From: an uncultured Micrococcales bacterium
Lineage (GTDB): Bacteria > Actinomycetota > Actinomycetes > Actinomycetales > Microbacteriaceae
Direction: 5' to 3'
Length of the DNA stretch: 64,000 nucleotides
Assembly (NCBI GenBank): GCA_903909605.1
Contig: CAIVWH010000020.1
Location: 1-64,000, forward strand
The notes under the pieces are model-generated. The model was not told the origin of the DNA. It ran no database searches and saw only the letters and a program-made list of their open reading frames with translations. Of this stretch, positions 8,802 to 18,732 are shown piece after piece (the stretch's first letter is position 1; each line of letters starts with the position of its first letter). The translations under genes and the position numbers were made by a program.

Positions 8802-9077
8802 ATGAGCAAACAGGTGAACATTCACGCAGCCAAAACCAACTTTTCGAGACTCTGCGAAGAAGTTGAGGCAGGGGGCGAGATCATCATCGCCCGCCACGGC
8901 AAGCCGATTCTCAAGCTGGTCAAGCTCGAAGAGGAGAAGCCTGCCCTTTCACGCCTGGGTTTCGCCAAGGGGCTCATCACGGGCTACGACGAAGACGAGT
9001 TCAACGCCCTCGATGCTGAAATCCTGGCCATGTATGGGCCTGAATGGTTCCCTGAAACTGACGACGCTCGCAAGTGA
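8802..9077 (+). CDS. Phd/YefM-type antitoxin
   Basis: A 91-residue antitoxin. Its first half, with VNIHAAKTNFSRLCEEVEAG and IIIARHGKPILKLV, is the classic Phd/YefM DNA-binding fold; the acidic C-terminal half (about 45-91) would wrap around the toxin. It overlaps the PIN-domain toxin by four bases (GTGA), so the pair is translationally coupled. Such antitoxins normally neutralise the toxin and repress their own promoter. The type II family call is firm; whether the module is active is not visible. Confidence 0.9.
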   Translation: MSKQVNIHAAKTNFSRLCEEVEAGGEIIIARHGKPILKLVKLEEEKPALSRLGFAKGLITGYDEDEFNALDAEILAMYGPEWFPETDDARK

Positions 9078-9460
9078 GTTATCTGCTTGACACCAATGTG
9101 CTGGTCTGGGTCAGTCGAGACACTGACCGCCTCGGTCGAGAAACAGCAAGACTGATTCGCCGTGCCCCGAAACTGTATTTCACACCCCTTTCAATCGCAG
9201 AGTTGCGAATCAAGAGCATGCGCGGCAAGTTGGATGTTGACCCGGAGTTTGCCGCTTACCTTTTGCGTGCCGGAATGACTGAACTCCCATTTACCTCTGC
9301 ACACGCAGAGCAGATAACTCGATTCGGTTCACTCTTGCGTCACGACCCGATGGATCGTGCAATTGTGGCGCAGGCCGCGGCCGAGGGCCTCAACCTAATC
9401 ACCGCAGATCGCACGCTGCTCGAACTCGGCTTCACCTGGGTGATTGACGCAAACAAGTAG
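9074..9460 (+). CDS. vapC: VapC-like PIN-domain ribonuclease toxin
   Basis: A 128-residue PIN-domain protein, the usual toxin size. The acidic metal-binding residues are all present: Asp6 in LLDTNVLVW, Glu43 in IAELR, Asp91/Asp94 in HDPMDR and Asp112 in TADR, so the nuclease site looks intact. It would cut RNA (VapC toxins often cut tRNA or rRNA) when not bound by the antitoxin. The GTG start overlaps the antitoxin stop. Downstream is a small CCCGC-gaa-GCGGG inverted repeat (about 9466-9478) without a T tract. Confidence 0.9.
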   Translation: MSYLLDTNVLVWVSRDTDRLGRETARLIRRAPKLYFTPLSIAELRIKSMRGKLDVDPEFAAYLLRAGMTELPFTSAHAEQITRFGSLLRHDPMDRAIVAQAAAEGLNLITADRTLLELGFTWVIDANK

Positions 9461-9524
9461 CACTCCCGCGAAGCGGGTGCCACGCATAAACTTGAACAAA
9501 ACCGCAAGCAACTGAGGAGCATCC

Positions 9525-10712
9525 GTGTCTGATCGCCCTCAAGTTCGCCCGGCTGCCGAAGGTTGGGTTCAGCCCAAAGACGAAACCGGCCGCCCGAAGC
9601 TCGAGTTCAGTTCACCTCGCCGCGAGAAGCCGCCGGTGCACTTCGCGGATCTCACCCCGGATGAGCGTGCCGAGAAGGTAAAAGCGCTTGGCCTTCCAGC
9701 TTTCCGCGCCAAGCAGCTCGCGACTCACTACTTCACTCACTACACGAGTGACCCCGCAGACATGACAGACCTTCCCGCCGATGGTCGAGCCGCGCTCGCG
9801 GAGGCGCTGCTGCCGCCGCTGCTCACCGAGGTGCGTCGACTCAAGACAGATAACGGCGACACCATCAAGTTCTTGTGGCGACTTTTCGACGGGGCACTCG
9901 TCGAGTCGGTTTTGATGCGATATCCGGGCCGCATCACTCTCTGCATTTCTTCGCAGGCTGGCTGCGGCATGAACTGCCCGTTCTGTGCAACCGGTCAGGC
10001 CGGTCTCACGCGCAACATGTCGACCGCAGAGATCGTCGATCAGATCGTTCGTGCAAACCAGGCGATTGCGCGCGGCGAACTCGGTGGCATCCACAAACAC
10101 GAAGACGGCACGCCAGAGCGCGTGAACAACATCGTGTTCATGGGCATGGGCGAGCCGCTTGCCAACTACAACCGAGTACTGGCAGCAGTGCGCACCATGG
10201 TCGAACCACAGCCAAACGGCCTTGGTATGAGCGCGCGCAACATCACGATGTCGACCGTTGGGTTGGTTCCGGCGATTTTGAAACTCGCGGATGAGAACAT
10301 CCCGGTCACCTTTGCACTGTCACTGCACGCGCCCGACGACGAGCTGCGCGACGAACTCATCCCGGTGAATTCGCGTTGGAAAGTCGATGAGGCGCTGGAT
10401 GCGGCGAAGAACTACTACGACAAGACTGGCCGCCGAGTGAGCATTGAATACGCGCTCATCAAGGACATGAACGACCACGGCTGGCGCGCTGATTTGCTGG
10501 CAAAGAAGCTCAACCAGCGTGGCAAGGGCTGGGTGCACGTGAACCCGATTCCGCTGAACCCAACGCCTGGTTCAATCTGGACTGCATCTACCAAAGAGGT
10601 CACTCGCGAGTTTGTTTCGCGGCTCGAGGCTGCCGGCATTCCGACCACACTTCGAGATACTCGCGGCAAAGAAATCGACGGCGCTTGCGGTCAGCTTGCA
10701 GCTGCTGATTAG
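9525..10712 (+). CDS. rlmN: 23S rRNA (adenine2503-C2)-methyltransferase
   Basis: A 395-residue radical-SAM methyltransferase that methylates C2 of A2503 in 23S rRNA and A37 of some tRNAs. The [4Fe-4S]-binding cysteines are Cys147, Cys151 and Cys154 ([12 protein letters not shown]), preceded by the substrate-binding N-terminal domain ([14 protein letters not shown]). [15 protein letters not shown] and the final [14 protein letters not shown] with the catalytic cysteine are all present. A GTG start follows GAGGAG. The first 35 residues are a low-complexity extension. It ends four bases into the convergent Pr6Pr gene. Confidence 0.97.
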   Translation: MSDRPQVRPAAEGWVQPKDETGRPKLEFSSPRREKPPVHFADLTPDERAEKVKALGLPAFRAKQLATHYFTHYTSDPADMTDLPADGRAALAEALLPPLLTEVRRLKTDNGDTIKFLWRLFDGALVESVLMRYPGRITLCISSQAGCGMNCPFCATGQAGLTRNMSTAEIVDQIVRANQAIARGELGGIHKHEDGTPERVNNIVFMGMGEPLANYNRVLAAVRTMVEPQPNGLGMSARNITMSTVGLVPAILKLADENIPVTFALSLHAPDDELRDELIPVNSRWKVDEALDAAKNYYDKTGRRVSIEYALIKDMNDHGWRADLLAKKLNQRGKGWVHVNPIPLNPTPGSIWTASTKEVTREFVSRLEAAGIPTTLRDTRGKEIDGACGQLAAAD

Positions 10713-11356
10713 TTTTTCGTGGTCATCCGTGAAATCAACGTGCGCAAGGCAAGCAGGACAAATCCAAGACCGATCATCAACGCCGTGATTCCACCGATGT
10801 AAGTGAACATTCCGGTCAGCCCACCCTTGTCGTTTGGGTTCAAGAACCAATAGGCCCACCAGCCATCGAGAATCCCACGGGATACCGAGAACGCCAACCA
10901 GGCCAGTGGAAAGACGGCGACCCAGAGCGAGGCGCGAAGTCGAATCTGCGAATAGCCGGCCACCAGCACTAGGTCTAGCAACATCAGAACCGCAGCCCAA
11001 ACGTGCATGATTTCGTTCGGCAACACCGGCCAGGCGTAGCCAGCATCACGCGCATCACCGGGGGTTCCGCGAAGCAAGGCGTTATAAACCAGGGCAATTA
11101 CGATCGAGTAAGTAGTAGCCGAGACGCGGGCAATGGTCACCTGCTTCTTTTCCGGCATGCCCTTCCAGGCCAGCCATCCGGTGTAGCCAAGCATGACGGC
11201 GGCAATCATGGTGCCCTGAATGCTGAAGTAGGCGAAGTACTCGGCCGGTCTAAAGAGGTTGTGAGCTAGGCGGTCGGTGACCTGCCAAACGACGCTCGAA
11301 AAGATGGTGGCTGCGGCTAGCCAGCGAAGAATCGCGACACTGCGAGTTGGTTTCAT
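10709..11356 (-). CDS. Pr6Pr family membrane protein
   Basis: A 215-residue integral membrane protein with about six hydrophobic helices. The order FAYFSIQG ... YNALLRG ... [15 protein letters not shown] ... YPF-less WWAYWFLNP matches the Pr6Pr family of bacterial membrane proteins related to FAR-17a/AIG1, whose role in bacteria is not established. It is transcribed away from the first giant surface gene, with 93 bases between the two starts, so both promoters must lie there. The 3' end overlaps rlmN by four bases. Confidence 0.75.
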   Translation of the reverse strand: MKPTRSVAILRWLAAATIFSSVVWQVTDRLAHNLFRPAEYFAYFSIQGTMIAAVMLGYTGWLAWKGMPEKKQVTIARVSATTYSIVIALVYNALLRGTPGDARDAGYAWPVLPNEIMHVWAAVLMLLDLVLVAGYSQIRLRASLWVAVFPLAWLAFSVSRGILDGWWAYWFLNPNDKGGLTGMFTYIGGITALMIGLGFVLLALRTLISRMTTKN

Positions 11357-11398
11357 AGGGCAAATCTAGTGGTGTGTCGGGTTCACGGAGCATACCTT

Positions 11399-11447
11399 TT
11401 TGCGAACATTTGCTTAGGTAGCCAAAGGGCCATTTGCGAAAATTAGG
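11399..11447. repeat. Direct repeat upstream of the first giant surface gene
   Basis: TTTGCGAACATT (11399-11410) recurs as TTTGCGAAAATT (11433-11444), 34 bases apart and differing at one base, each followed closely by TAGG. The second copy ends at the likely ribosome site of the GTG start at 11450. This could be a regulator binding site in the divergent region; a chance repeat is possible. Confidence 0.35.
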
Positions 11448-11449
11448 CA

Positions 11450-14400
11450 GTGAAACTTAGGGGACAAGCGCTTTTAGCTGTCATCATTGCGATGGTTTTC
11501 GCCACCCTTTTTCCTATAACCGCATCTAACGCAGCGCAGGTTGCGTGCACTGCATCGCCTGGTTATACCAATTGCATTCGCGTTACGTATACGGGTGCAG
11601 ATCAAACATTCACTGTTCCAGCAAGCTACATTCCAGGGAAACCTTTAGTTGTTGAGACCTGGGGTGCGGGCGGCGGTGGCTCAACATACTACGGCGCTTA
11701 CACACCAAACTCCGGAGGAGCTGCCGGTGGATATTCAAAGACTGTTCTGAGCGGGGTAGCAGTTGGTGACACCTTTACTGTCGTCGTTGGTCAAGGTGGA
11801 ATTTTTAATGGCACCTCGGTAAACGCCTATGGTGGCGGAGGAAAGTACGGCACGACGACAGCAACGGCCAAAGGTTCTGGAGGTGGTGGATTTTCAGGAA
11901 TTTTCTTGGACGCCGCCAAGTCTCAACCAGTACTAATTGCAGGCGGCGGCGGTGGCGCCTCGCCAGGCTCGAATGCTTCTGGTAATCCTGGCGGTGGCGG
12001 TGGCATAGGTGCTGCTCCCGCGACGGGAACCGAAGCTGGAAAGCCGGGAACGCTTTCAGCCGGTGGCGCAGCGGCTTCATATTCCAACTGCACCGCCCCG
12101 ACCGCTGGTGCTGCTTACTTGGGTGGAACCGGTGCTGGCAACGGTGAAGCGGGCGGTGGCGGTGGCGGTGGTTACTTCGGTGGTGGCGGTGGAGCTTGCC
12201 AAACTAACGGTTCGCAAAACGGTGGTGGCGGTGGTGGATCTGGTTTCTTTCTATCCACCCGAGCAAAAGTCATTGCAAGCGGTGATGGAAACGGCGGAAC
12301 ACTAGGCGGCACCGCAACTCCTAACGCAGTGGGCACAACCTTGCCGGCTAGCGGCGGTCAATATGTAGCGGGAATCGGCGCTGGAGGTGGCGGAGACACG
12401 GGCAACAGCGGCGGCAACGGCATGGTTGTTTTTCAGTGGTCAACGACAACCCAGCCGACATTTACCTGCGACTCGACTTTTTATTCGATGCAAAATGCAA
12501 CCCTCAAAAAGATGTCCATTACATCAACGGCTCGGCAGGCCTATTGGAACGCAGTCTGGACCTCTGTAGGCGCAGCCGGAACTTCAAACATTGCGGCGAT
12601 TGCCTACAACGAAGACGACAACTATATCTATGGCACAAATGCGAATAATCAACTGATCAGAATTGGCTCTGATGGCAGTCAACAGGTAGTAGACACCTTA
12701 GGTGTGTCGATGGGTTCATACCTTGTGGCTAACGTCAACTCGAGTGGTGCTTACCTCGGAAATGGAATTTTACTATTCGAGGGATCGTCGACGACAAATG
12801 CCTTTACCTTCAAAATTGACACGACCACTATTTTGCCAACCGTTTCGTTGGTTGCAAACATAACCCCATTGCAATCGGGCATCACTGACATTTCGTATAT
12901 CAACGGTTATGGTTTTGGAATTCATAGCACGACAGCTAACTTGATCAAGGTTGATACATCAAATGGTTCTCACGCAACTGGTGTTGCTATAACTGGGTGG
13001 ACAGCTACAGGTTATGGTGCCACTTGGACAGAAGGCACAAATCTATTTGCGCAGTCCTTTGACCTCACGAAGCTTTATCAAATAAGTAACTTCACCTCAC
13101 CGGTTGGCAAGCAAATCGCAGCATCGACGACAGCGACACTAAGTGCATTCGATGGCGCAAACTGCAGCGCAGGAGGCAACCCGTTTCCGGTTTTGACTGC
13201 GCCAACTTTGGTTGCAGATACCTCAAGCGGACTTTTCAACACAGCGCAGACAATTGCCCCGACGAGCAATGACACAGCTAATGGACAGACTTCAGCCTTT
13301 GCAACTAATGCGATAGATCCATCAACAGTAAAGATATGTCTCATTGCCACCACTGACGCAAACTGTTTGTCAGGCTCTGTAACCTATGACCTCAGCACCA
13401 TCACGGTTGCCGGCCAGGGCACCTATGTCGTGCAGGCTAATGGAGCCGTGATTTTCACTCCACTGGCGACTTTCTATGGAACTGCCACTTCAATCAAATA
13501 CACGGTCGCTGACTCAAACGGCCAATACGCGGTAAGCACCATCACCGCCACCGTTGCACAACCTGGGTTATCTATTGCCAACCCAGACACCACCACGGGC
13601 AAAATGAACACGGCTCAGAACATGGATTTTGTGCAAACAAATGACACGTCGCCGGCGGGAGTAACTCTAGACCCGACAACCATCAAGTTGTGCACAAGCG
13701 CTCAATCAGGAGGTAGTTGCACCGCTGGCGCGGCGAGTGTTGTGACAATTAATGCTGCCCAAGGTTCATATCAGCTCACCTCAAACGGCAATGGCCGCAT
13801 CGCATTTACTCCAACTTCGACTTTTTTCGGAACGGCATCTCCAATCACCTACCAAATCAACGATTCGCTTGGTCGAACAGTTTGGTCAACCTACACACCT
13901 ACAGTTGTGGGTTTGCCTGTTCTCGCGAATGACACTTCTACTGGCGTATTTGGTGCAACGCAAGTTATCTCAGTCTTATCAAACGACAACGCTTCTGCCG
14001 GCGGAACGCTTGACCCAAGTTCTGTGAAAATTTGTATAGCAGCTACAGCGAATGCGTCATGCGCTTCAACGAGTCTTGTGATTGCAAACCAAGGGAGTTA
14101 CACAGTTAACTCGAATGGAACAATTACCTTCAAGCCTTGCTCGGCTGCAAACACTCCGACGATGACACCTGCGTGTGCCGCCGCATTTGCAAATGTTGGT
14201 TCGGTCGCGACAACAGCCATTAAGTATGTTGTGGCAGACAACTTCGCCCAGATCAACTCTGCAACGCTCACTCCAAACGTGTCACCGCCAACAATTTCGG
14301 CAAGCAATCAGAGCAAATCAGTCTTGCCCGCATCATCCGCGTCATTCACATCAATCACGGATGCCACTGGTCTCGCAAGCGGAACGGGATTAGTCACTAG

Positions 14401-17400
14401 TGGAACGGGCCTTACGTGTTTGTATAACAGCGCTACCACCACTTGCTCATCAACTAACAGCGTCACCATCACTAACGTTGGAACCTATACTCTTGTTCCG
14501 GCTACAGGCATCGTTACTTTTGCGGCACTGGCGGGTGCTCCCGCAGGGTCGGTAACCCCAGTCGTTTATCGCGTGACAGATGCCGTCGGTCAAACCGCTA
14601 CCGCAAGTTTGACTGCGATCATTCCGCCGCCACCCGTGGCCTATAACGACAGCTCGAGCGGGGCGATGAACGCTGTGCAGACCATCGCCGTGACGTCAAA
14701 CGATATTGCTGGAGTTGTATCGGCACCAATTTCACCATCGACGGTGAGACTCTGTGCCACAACCGCAACTACTAACGCGGCCTGTCTCACTGCAAATCTC
14801 TCGACTTTGACGGTTACCGGGCAAGGCACGTATTCGGTGAATGCAGACGGAACCATCACTCTGGTTCCGGTCAACAACTACTACGGCACCGCATCGTCGG
14901 TTAAATACATAGTTCAAGACAGTCTTGGCCAAGTTGCTGGAGCCCAAATTCAGGTAGTTGTTTCACCACCACCAGCCACTCGCGCCACCGCAGATTCAGC
15001 AACCGCCGCCTTCAATACAGCAATCGTGTTTAATCCTTTTGCCAACGACGCCGTTGAGATGCCAACGAGCTTTCCGACCTACACAACAGCGGGTACTGCA
15101 ACGCTAGTTAATTCATCCGTGCGGTTGTGCTCAGCGCAGTCGATTACGCCGGGTTATAACTCAAACGACACAAACTGCACAGCGACGACAGTAACAACTT
15201 CTGCTGGAACCTATGTAGTAAATACTTCGACTGGCCAAGTGACGTTTACTCCGGCAACCGGGTTTATTGGAACTGATTCAACACCTCCTGTCTATGGCAT
15301 TTGCGATGTTGTTTCAGGTTGGGCACCTGTTGTCTATTCAACCTGCGCTAGTGCACCTCTGATTGCAACAATTCTTGCCCCCGCACCACCGACAGCAACC
15401 GCTGACAATTCAATTGGCCCGGTTGGGTTAGCACAGTCAATAGATCCACTTGCTAATGACTCGACGGCAGTTGGTGTTTCTTCGGTAGCCTCTCTCGTGA
15501 AACTTTGTGCAAGCAACCAAACTTCGGCTGCATCCTGCTCACTCACAACATTGACAACTGCAGATGGAACATATGAAGTAAACGCAATTACGGGAGTCAT
15601 TACATTTACTCCTGCGAATGGCTTCACTGGCCAGGCGACTGTCACTGTGTTTTACGCGATGACAGATTCAGCTGGCGGCCAGTCTCGAGCATCTTTCGTT
15701 CCGACGGTGGTTGCGGCGCCAATTGCGACTGCCAAAACCTCTTCAGCCGCTTCGGGAACAACACAGACCACAAACCTCACAGTGCCATCGGGTGGGTCAG
15801 CGACTCTGCTGGACGGCAGCGGTAACTCGGTTTCATCGCTTGCTGTTTCAGGAGGAACGTATTCGATTTCAGGTGGAGTAATTTCATTCACTCCGAATGC
15901 CGGGTTCTCTGGCAGCGCTCCGGCTGCAAGCTATAAATTGACGGATGCCTACGGTCAGTCGAGCACGTCGACCTATACGCCAACCGCTGTTGCGCCCGCG
16001 GCACCTAGTCCGGGTGCCTTGGCATCAAGTGCTCCAGCTGGCTCGGGCCAATCGGCAACAATTTCAGTTCCCGCTGGTGGCACAGTGACCCTGCTTGATT
16101 CAAGTAATAACCCAGCAACTTCAGTTGTAGTAGCTGGCGGCAGCTACTCACTAGACCCAGCTACTGGCGTGATTGTCTTTGTTCCTAACGCAGGATTTTC
16201 AGGCGTTGCGCCTGCAGTCAATTTCAGGGTCACCGACATTTATGGCCACAGTGGAACTTCTACCTATACCCCGACAGTGGTTGCCCCTGCTGCTCCAACG
16301 GTAAGTAACAAAACGTCTACTGCGCTCGCTGGGCAAGCACAGACCGCGCAGGTAACACTTCTGGGATCAAACACAGTCACACTTTTGAATGGGCAAACGG
16401 CGACGTCAGGGCCAATCACAGTTGTCGGTGGAAGTTATTCGATTGACAGCACCACTGGGTTAATCACTTTCACTCCGAATGCAGGTTTTGTTGGAACGGC
16501 AGGTTCGGTTACATACAGAGTGACCGATATTTATGGTTCAAGCTCTTCGGCCACTTATGTTGCCACCGTCACTGCGCCTGCAGGCCCGAACGCAAATGCT
16601 CTTTCTTCGACAGCTGTTGCCGGCACTGCACAGTCACAAACCGTCTTGGTTCCAGCCGGCGGAACTGTGACATTACTTAACTCTTCAAATCAACCGGTCA
16701 CGACAATTACAGTGAGCGGTGGAACCTACAATCTAGATTCCGTCACCGGTGTAATCACATTCACTCCTTCGGCCGGCTTCGCTGGAACGCCTCCGGTTGT
16801 GAACTATCGAGTAACCGATGCCTACTCTCAGTCTGCAATCGCTTCTTATGCGCCCGTTGTCACATATCCTCCAGCACCAACGCAAAATGCTTTGACTTCT
16901 GCCGGAGTGGGCACGGCCGTTCAATCGGTGACAGCTACGATTCCTTCGGGCGGCAACGTCACTCTTCTTGATTCAAGTAACAACCCGGTGAACACATTGA
17001 ATGTTGCTGGTGGAACATATGTTTTGAATCCATCAACTGGTGTGATCACTTTCTCACCGTCTGCAGGCTTCACTGGCACTCCTCCTGTGGCTGCCATTCG
17101 CGTGACCGACGCATATGGCCAGATAGCGACTTCTTCTTACACTCCTTCAGTGAATGCGACCCTGCCAGCTGCACCAGCGCCGACAGCAAAAACGTCGAGT
17201 GCTACTGGCTCAGCGATGCAATCAACAAGCATTACGGTTCCTGCCGGCGGTTCAGTGACTTTACTAAACGCGATGAATCAGCCGGTAACCAGCCTTGCGG
17301 TTGCGGGTGGCCTTTACACGGTTGACTCGTCAACCGGATTGATCTCATTTGCTCCAAACTCTTCATTTATTGGCTCTGCACCGCCAGCGACCTTCAGGGT

Positions 17401-18649
17401 CACGGATGCCTTTGGTCAAATGGGCTCGGCAACGTATACGCCAACGGTCAATCTGCCGGCTGCTCCTGTGCTTGGAGCGCTGGCTTCGAGCGGTTATGCC
17501 GGCGCAAGCCAGAGCGTGACTGCTTCGGTGCCCGTAGATGGTTCAATTACTTTGCTTGATGCAAGCAACAATCCTGTGACGAGTGTGACCGTCGTTGGTG
17601 GCACTTATGTGCTTGACCCTGCAACTGGAGAAATCACATTCACGCCAGCGCCAGGCTTTGTCGGAACAGCACCAGCTGTTCCAGTTCGAGTGACAGACGC
17701 CTACGGTCAGTCGGCAACTTCACAATACGCGGCAACAGTTTTGGCAAAGCCAGTCGCGCCAACAGCACCCGCAATTAGCGCGACAAATGCCACGACCGGC
17801 TCGAGCGTTCCGGTGACTATAACCCCACCATTCAACACTGGCTCTTCATCTAAGAAGTGTTTAGTTAACCCGGCAACGTTGACGTGCGAAAACAGCGTGA
17901 CAATTGTTGGAGTCGGCACATTTGTATTGAACGCTGATGGAACAACGACTTTCACACCAACTGCTGGCTTCGTTGGAAAAGCCTATATTGATTTCAAAGT
18001 TACTGACTCATCGGGTGCAAGCACGGTGGCCCCAATTAACGTTGAAGTCACACCGCTAGTTGAACTTCTTGCTGCATCGACTTTGGCCGAGACTACTGTG
18101 AGCATTACTCCGGTAGCGCCGGCTTCAAACACAAGCTGCTTGGTTCTGTCGGCAGAGTCTGCATGTGCAAGCACAATAACGATTTCTGGTGTCGGGCGTT
18201 TCACCCTCAACGCGAACGGTGAATTGATTTTTGCACCGGCGGCTGGTTTCGTCGGAGTCACCACGGTATTTATCAAGTACAGCTCGACTGCTTCCCAAGC
18301 TCGATTTAGTCAATGTAATTTTGCTGTGCTGAAAAAAGCGCGAGGCCCGGTGATGATAACAATTGGCAACTTCAAAGACGGCTCTCCGACTTTGACATCA
18401 ACTATCAAGGCAAAGATCACAACTTTCGTTCTTGGCCATAGCGACTACAACACCATGCAGTGCATTGGGTATACCGAAGGCCCGACTGTGATGGCTGGAG
18501 ATGCCGCGCTCGCAAAGGCCAGGGCCGTGAATGCCTGCGCTTTTGCACTAGAAATAGATTCAGATCTCTCTCCAGTGACCACCTCGGGGCGCAATCTGAC
18601 TTCTGTTGGCGCACAATTTAGACGCATCACTATTATTTTGCGCGATTAG
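11450..18649 (+). CDS. Giant secreted surface protein with Gly-rich domain, CshA-type repeats and OmpA-like C-terminus
   Basis: A 2399-residue secreted protein. A signal peptide (about 1-29, cut near ASNA/AQ) is followed by a glycine-rich domain of the ALK/LTK-like type (about 65-330), a possible beta-propeller region (about 340-580), seven CshA-like fibril repeats (about 582-1420; motif D.S.G..N..Q.I....ND then PSTVK.C), and about eight 97-residue repeats with VTLLDSSNNP and RVTDAYGQ. The last about 110 residues (GYTEG ... A.AKARAVNACAFAL ... RRITIILRD) look like an OmpA-like peptidoglycan-binding domain, which would tie it to the wall. There is no LPXTG and no multi-span C-terminus, unlike the other two giants. 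Probable role: adhesion or surface fibril. GTG start. Confidence 0.85.
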   Translation: MKLRGQALLAVIIAMVFATLFPITASNAAQVACTASPGYTNCIRVTYTGADQTFTVPASYIPGKPLVVETWGAGGGGSTYYGAYTPNSGGAAGGYSKTVLSGVAVGDTFTVVVGQGGIFNGTSVNAYGGGGKYGTTTATAKGSGGGGFSGIFLDAAKSQPVLIAGGGGGASPGSNASGNPGGGGGIGAAPATGTEAGKPGTLSAGGAAASYSNCTAPTAGAAYLGGTGAGNGEAGGGGGGGYFGGGGGACQTNGSQNGGGGGGSGFFLSTRAKVIASGDGNGGTLGGTATPNAVGTTLPASGGQYVAGIGAGGGGDTGNSGGNGMVVFQWSTTTQPTFTCDSTFYSMQNATLKKMSITSTARQAYWNAVWTSVGAAGTSNIAAIAYNEDDNYIYGTNANNQLIRIGSDGSQQVVDTLGVSMGSYLVANVNSSGAYLGNGILLFEGSSTTNAFTFKIDTTTILPTVSLVANITPLQSGITDISYINGYGFGIHSTTANLIKVDTSNGSHATGVAITGWTATGYGATWTEGTNLFAQSFDLTKLYQISNFTSPVGKQIAASTTATLSAFDGANCSAGGNPFPVLTAPTLVADTSSGLFNTAQTIAPTSNDTANGQTSAFATNAIDPSTVKICLIATTDANCLSGSVTYDLSTITVAGQGTYVVQANGAVIFTPLATFYGTATSIKYTVADSNGQYAVSTITATVAQPGLSIANPDTTTGKMNTAQNMDFVQTNDTSPAGVTLDPTTIKLCTSAQSGGSCTAGAASVVTINAAQGSYQLTSNGNGRIAFTPTSTFFGTASPITYQINDSLGRTVWSTYTPTVVGLPVLANDTSTGVFGATQVISVLSNDNASAGGTLDPSSVKICIAATANASCASTSLVIANQGSYTVNSNGTITFKPCSAANTPTMTPACAAAFANVGSVATTAIKYVVADNFAQINSATLTPNVSPPTISASNQSKSVLPASSASFTSITDATGLASGTGLVTSGTGLTCLYNSATTTCSSTNSVTITNVGTYTLVPATGIVTFAALAGAPAGSVTPVVYRVTDAVGQTATASLTAIIPPPPVAYNDSSSGAMNAVQTIAVTSNDIAGVVSAPISPSTVRLCATTATTNAACLTANLSTLTVTGQGTYSVNADGTITLVPVNNYYGTASSVKYIVQDSLGQVAGAQIQVVVSPPPATRATADSATAAFNTAIVFNPFANDAVEMPTSFPTYTTAGTATLVNSSVRLCSAQSITPGYNSNDTNCTATTVTTSAGTYVVNTSTGQVTFTPATGFIGTDSTPPVYGICDVVSGWAPVVYSTCASAPLIATILAPAPPTATADNSIGPVGLAQSIDPLANDSTAVGVSSVASLVKLCASNQTSAASCSLTTLTTADGTYEVNAITGVITFTPANGFTGQATVTVFYAMTDSAGGQSRASFVPTVVAAPIATAKTSSAASGTTQTTNLTVPSGGSATLLDGSGNSVSSLAVSGGTYSISGGVISFTPNAGFSGSAPAASYKLTDAYGQSSTSTYTPTAVAPAAPSPGALASSAPAGSGQSATISVPAGGTVTLLDSSNNPATSVVVAGGSYSLDPATGVIVFVPNAGFSGVAPAVNFRVTDIYGHSGTSTYTPTVVAPAAPTVSNKTSTALAGQAQTAQVTLLGSNTVTLLNGQTATSGPITVVGGSYSIDSTTGLITFTPNAGFVGTAGSVTYRVTDIYGSSSSATYVATVTAPAGPNANALSSTAVAGTAQSQTVLVPAGGTVTLLNSSNQPVTTITVSGGTYNLDSVTGVITFTPSAGFAGTPPVVNYRVTDAYSQSAIASYAPVVTYPPAPTQNALTSAGVGTAVQSVTATIPSGGNVTLLDSSNNPVNTLNVAGGTYVLNPSTGVITFSPSAGFTGTPPVAAIRVTDAYGQIATSSYTPSVNATLPAAPAPTAKTSSATGSAMQSTSITVPAGGSVTLLNAMNQPVTSLAVAGGLYTVDSSTGLISFAPNSSFIGSAPPATFRVTDAFGQMGSATYTPTVNLPAAPVLGALASSGYAGASQSVTASVPVDGSITLLDASNNPVTSVTVVGGTYVLDPATGEITFTPAPGFVGTAPAVPVRVTDAYGQSATSQYAATVLAKPVAPTAPAISATNATTGSSVPVTITPPFNTGSSSKKCLVNPATLTCENSVTIVGVGTFVLNADGTTTFTPTAGFVGKAYIDFKVTDSSGASTVAPINVEVTPLVELLAASTLAETTVSITPVAPASNTSCLVLSAESACASTITISGVGRFTLNANGELIFAPAAGFVGVTTVFIKYSSTASQARFSQCNFAVLKKARGPVMITIGNFKDGSPTLTSTIKAKITTFVLGHSDYNTMQCIGYTEGPTVMAGDAALAKARAVNACAFALEIDSDLSPVTTSGRNLTSVGAQFRRITIILRD
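13195..15710 (+). repeat. Seven CshA-type fibril repeats (about 110-135 aa each)
   Basis: Units begin near 13195, 13561, 13911, 14290, 14635, 14975 and 15385. Most share a start like D.S.G..N.AQ.I....ND, a central PS.VKLC block with paired cysteines, GTY.V...G.ITFTP and a closing IKY.V.DS.GQ. The fourth unit is degenerate. CshA repeats build extended fibrils in streptococcal adhesins (known family); the role here is inferred. Confidence 0.75.
15718..18060 (+). repeat. About eight 97-residue Ig/cadherin-like repeats
   Basis: Units start near 15718, 15990, 16285, 16575, 16875, 17170, 17460 and 17750. The consensus includes VPAGGTVTLLDSSNNPVTS, GGTY.LD..TG.ITFTP.AGF.G and RVTDAYGQ. The period is close to 290 bases. 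The last unit is more divergent and has a cysteine pair. The repeats are clearly homologous but not identical at DNA level, so the expansion is older than that in the 18733 gene. Confidence 0.75.
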
Positions 18650-18732
18650 TTCGCTTTACCGAATACAAAGCCCGGCCCCAAGAACCCACTTTTTAGTCTT
18701 GATTGTTGGGTATCAGCAATTCATAGGGCGCA

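Noticed and set aside
9466-9478. CCCGC-gaa-GCGGG hairpin as terminator of the toxin gene
   Set aside because: The stem is short and no T tract follows, so termination is not supported.
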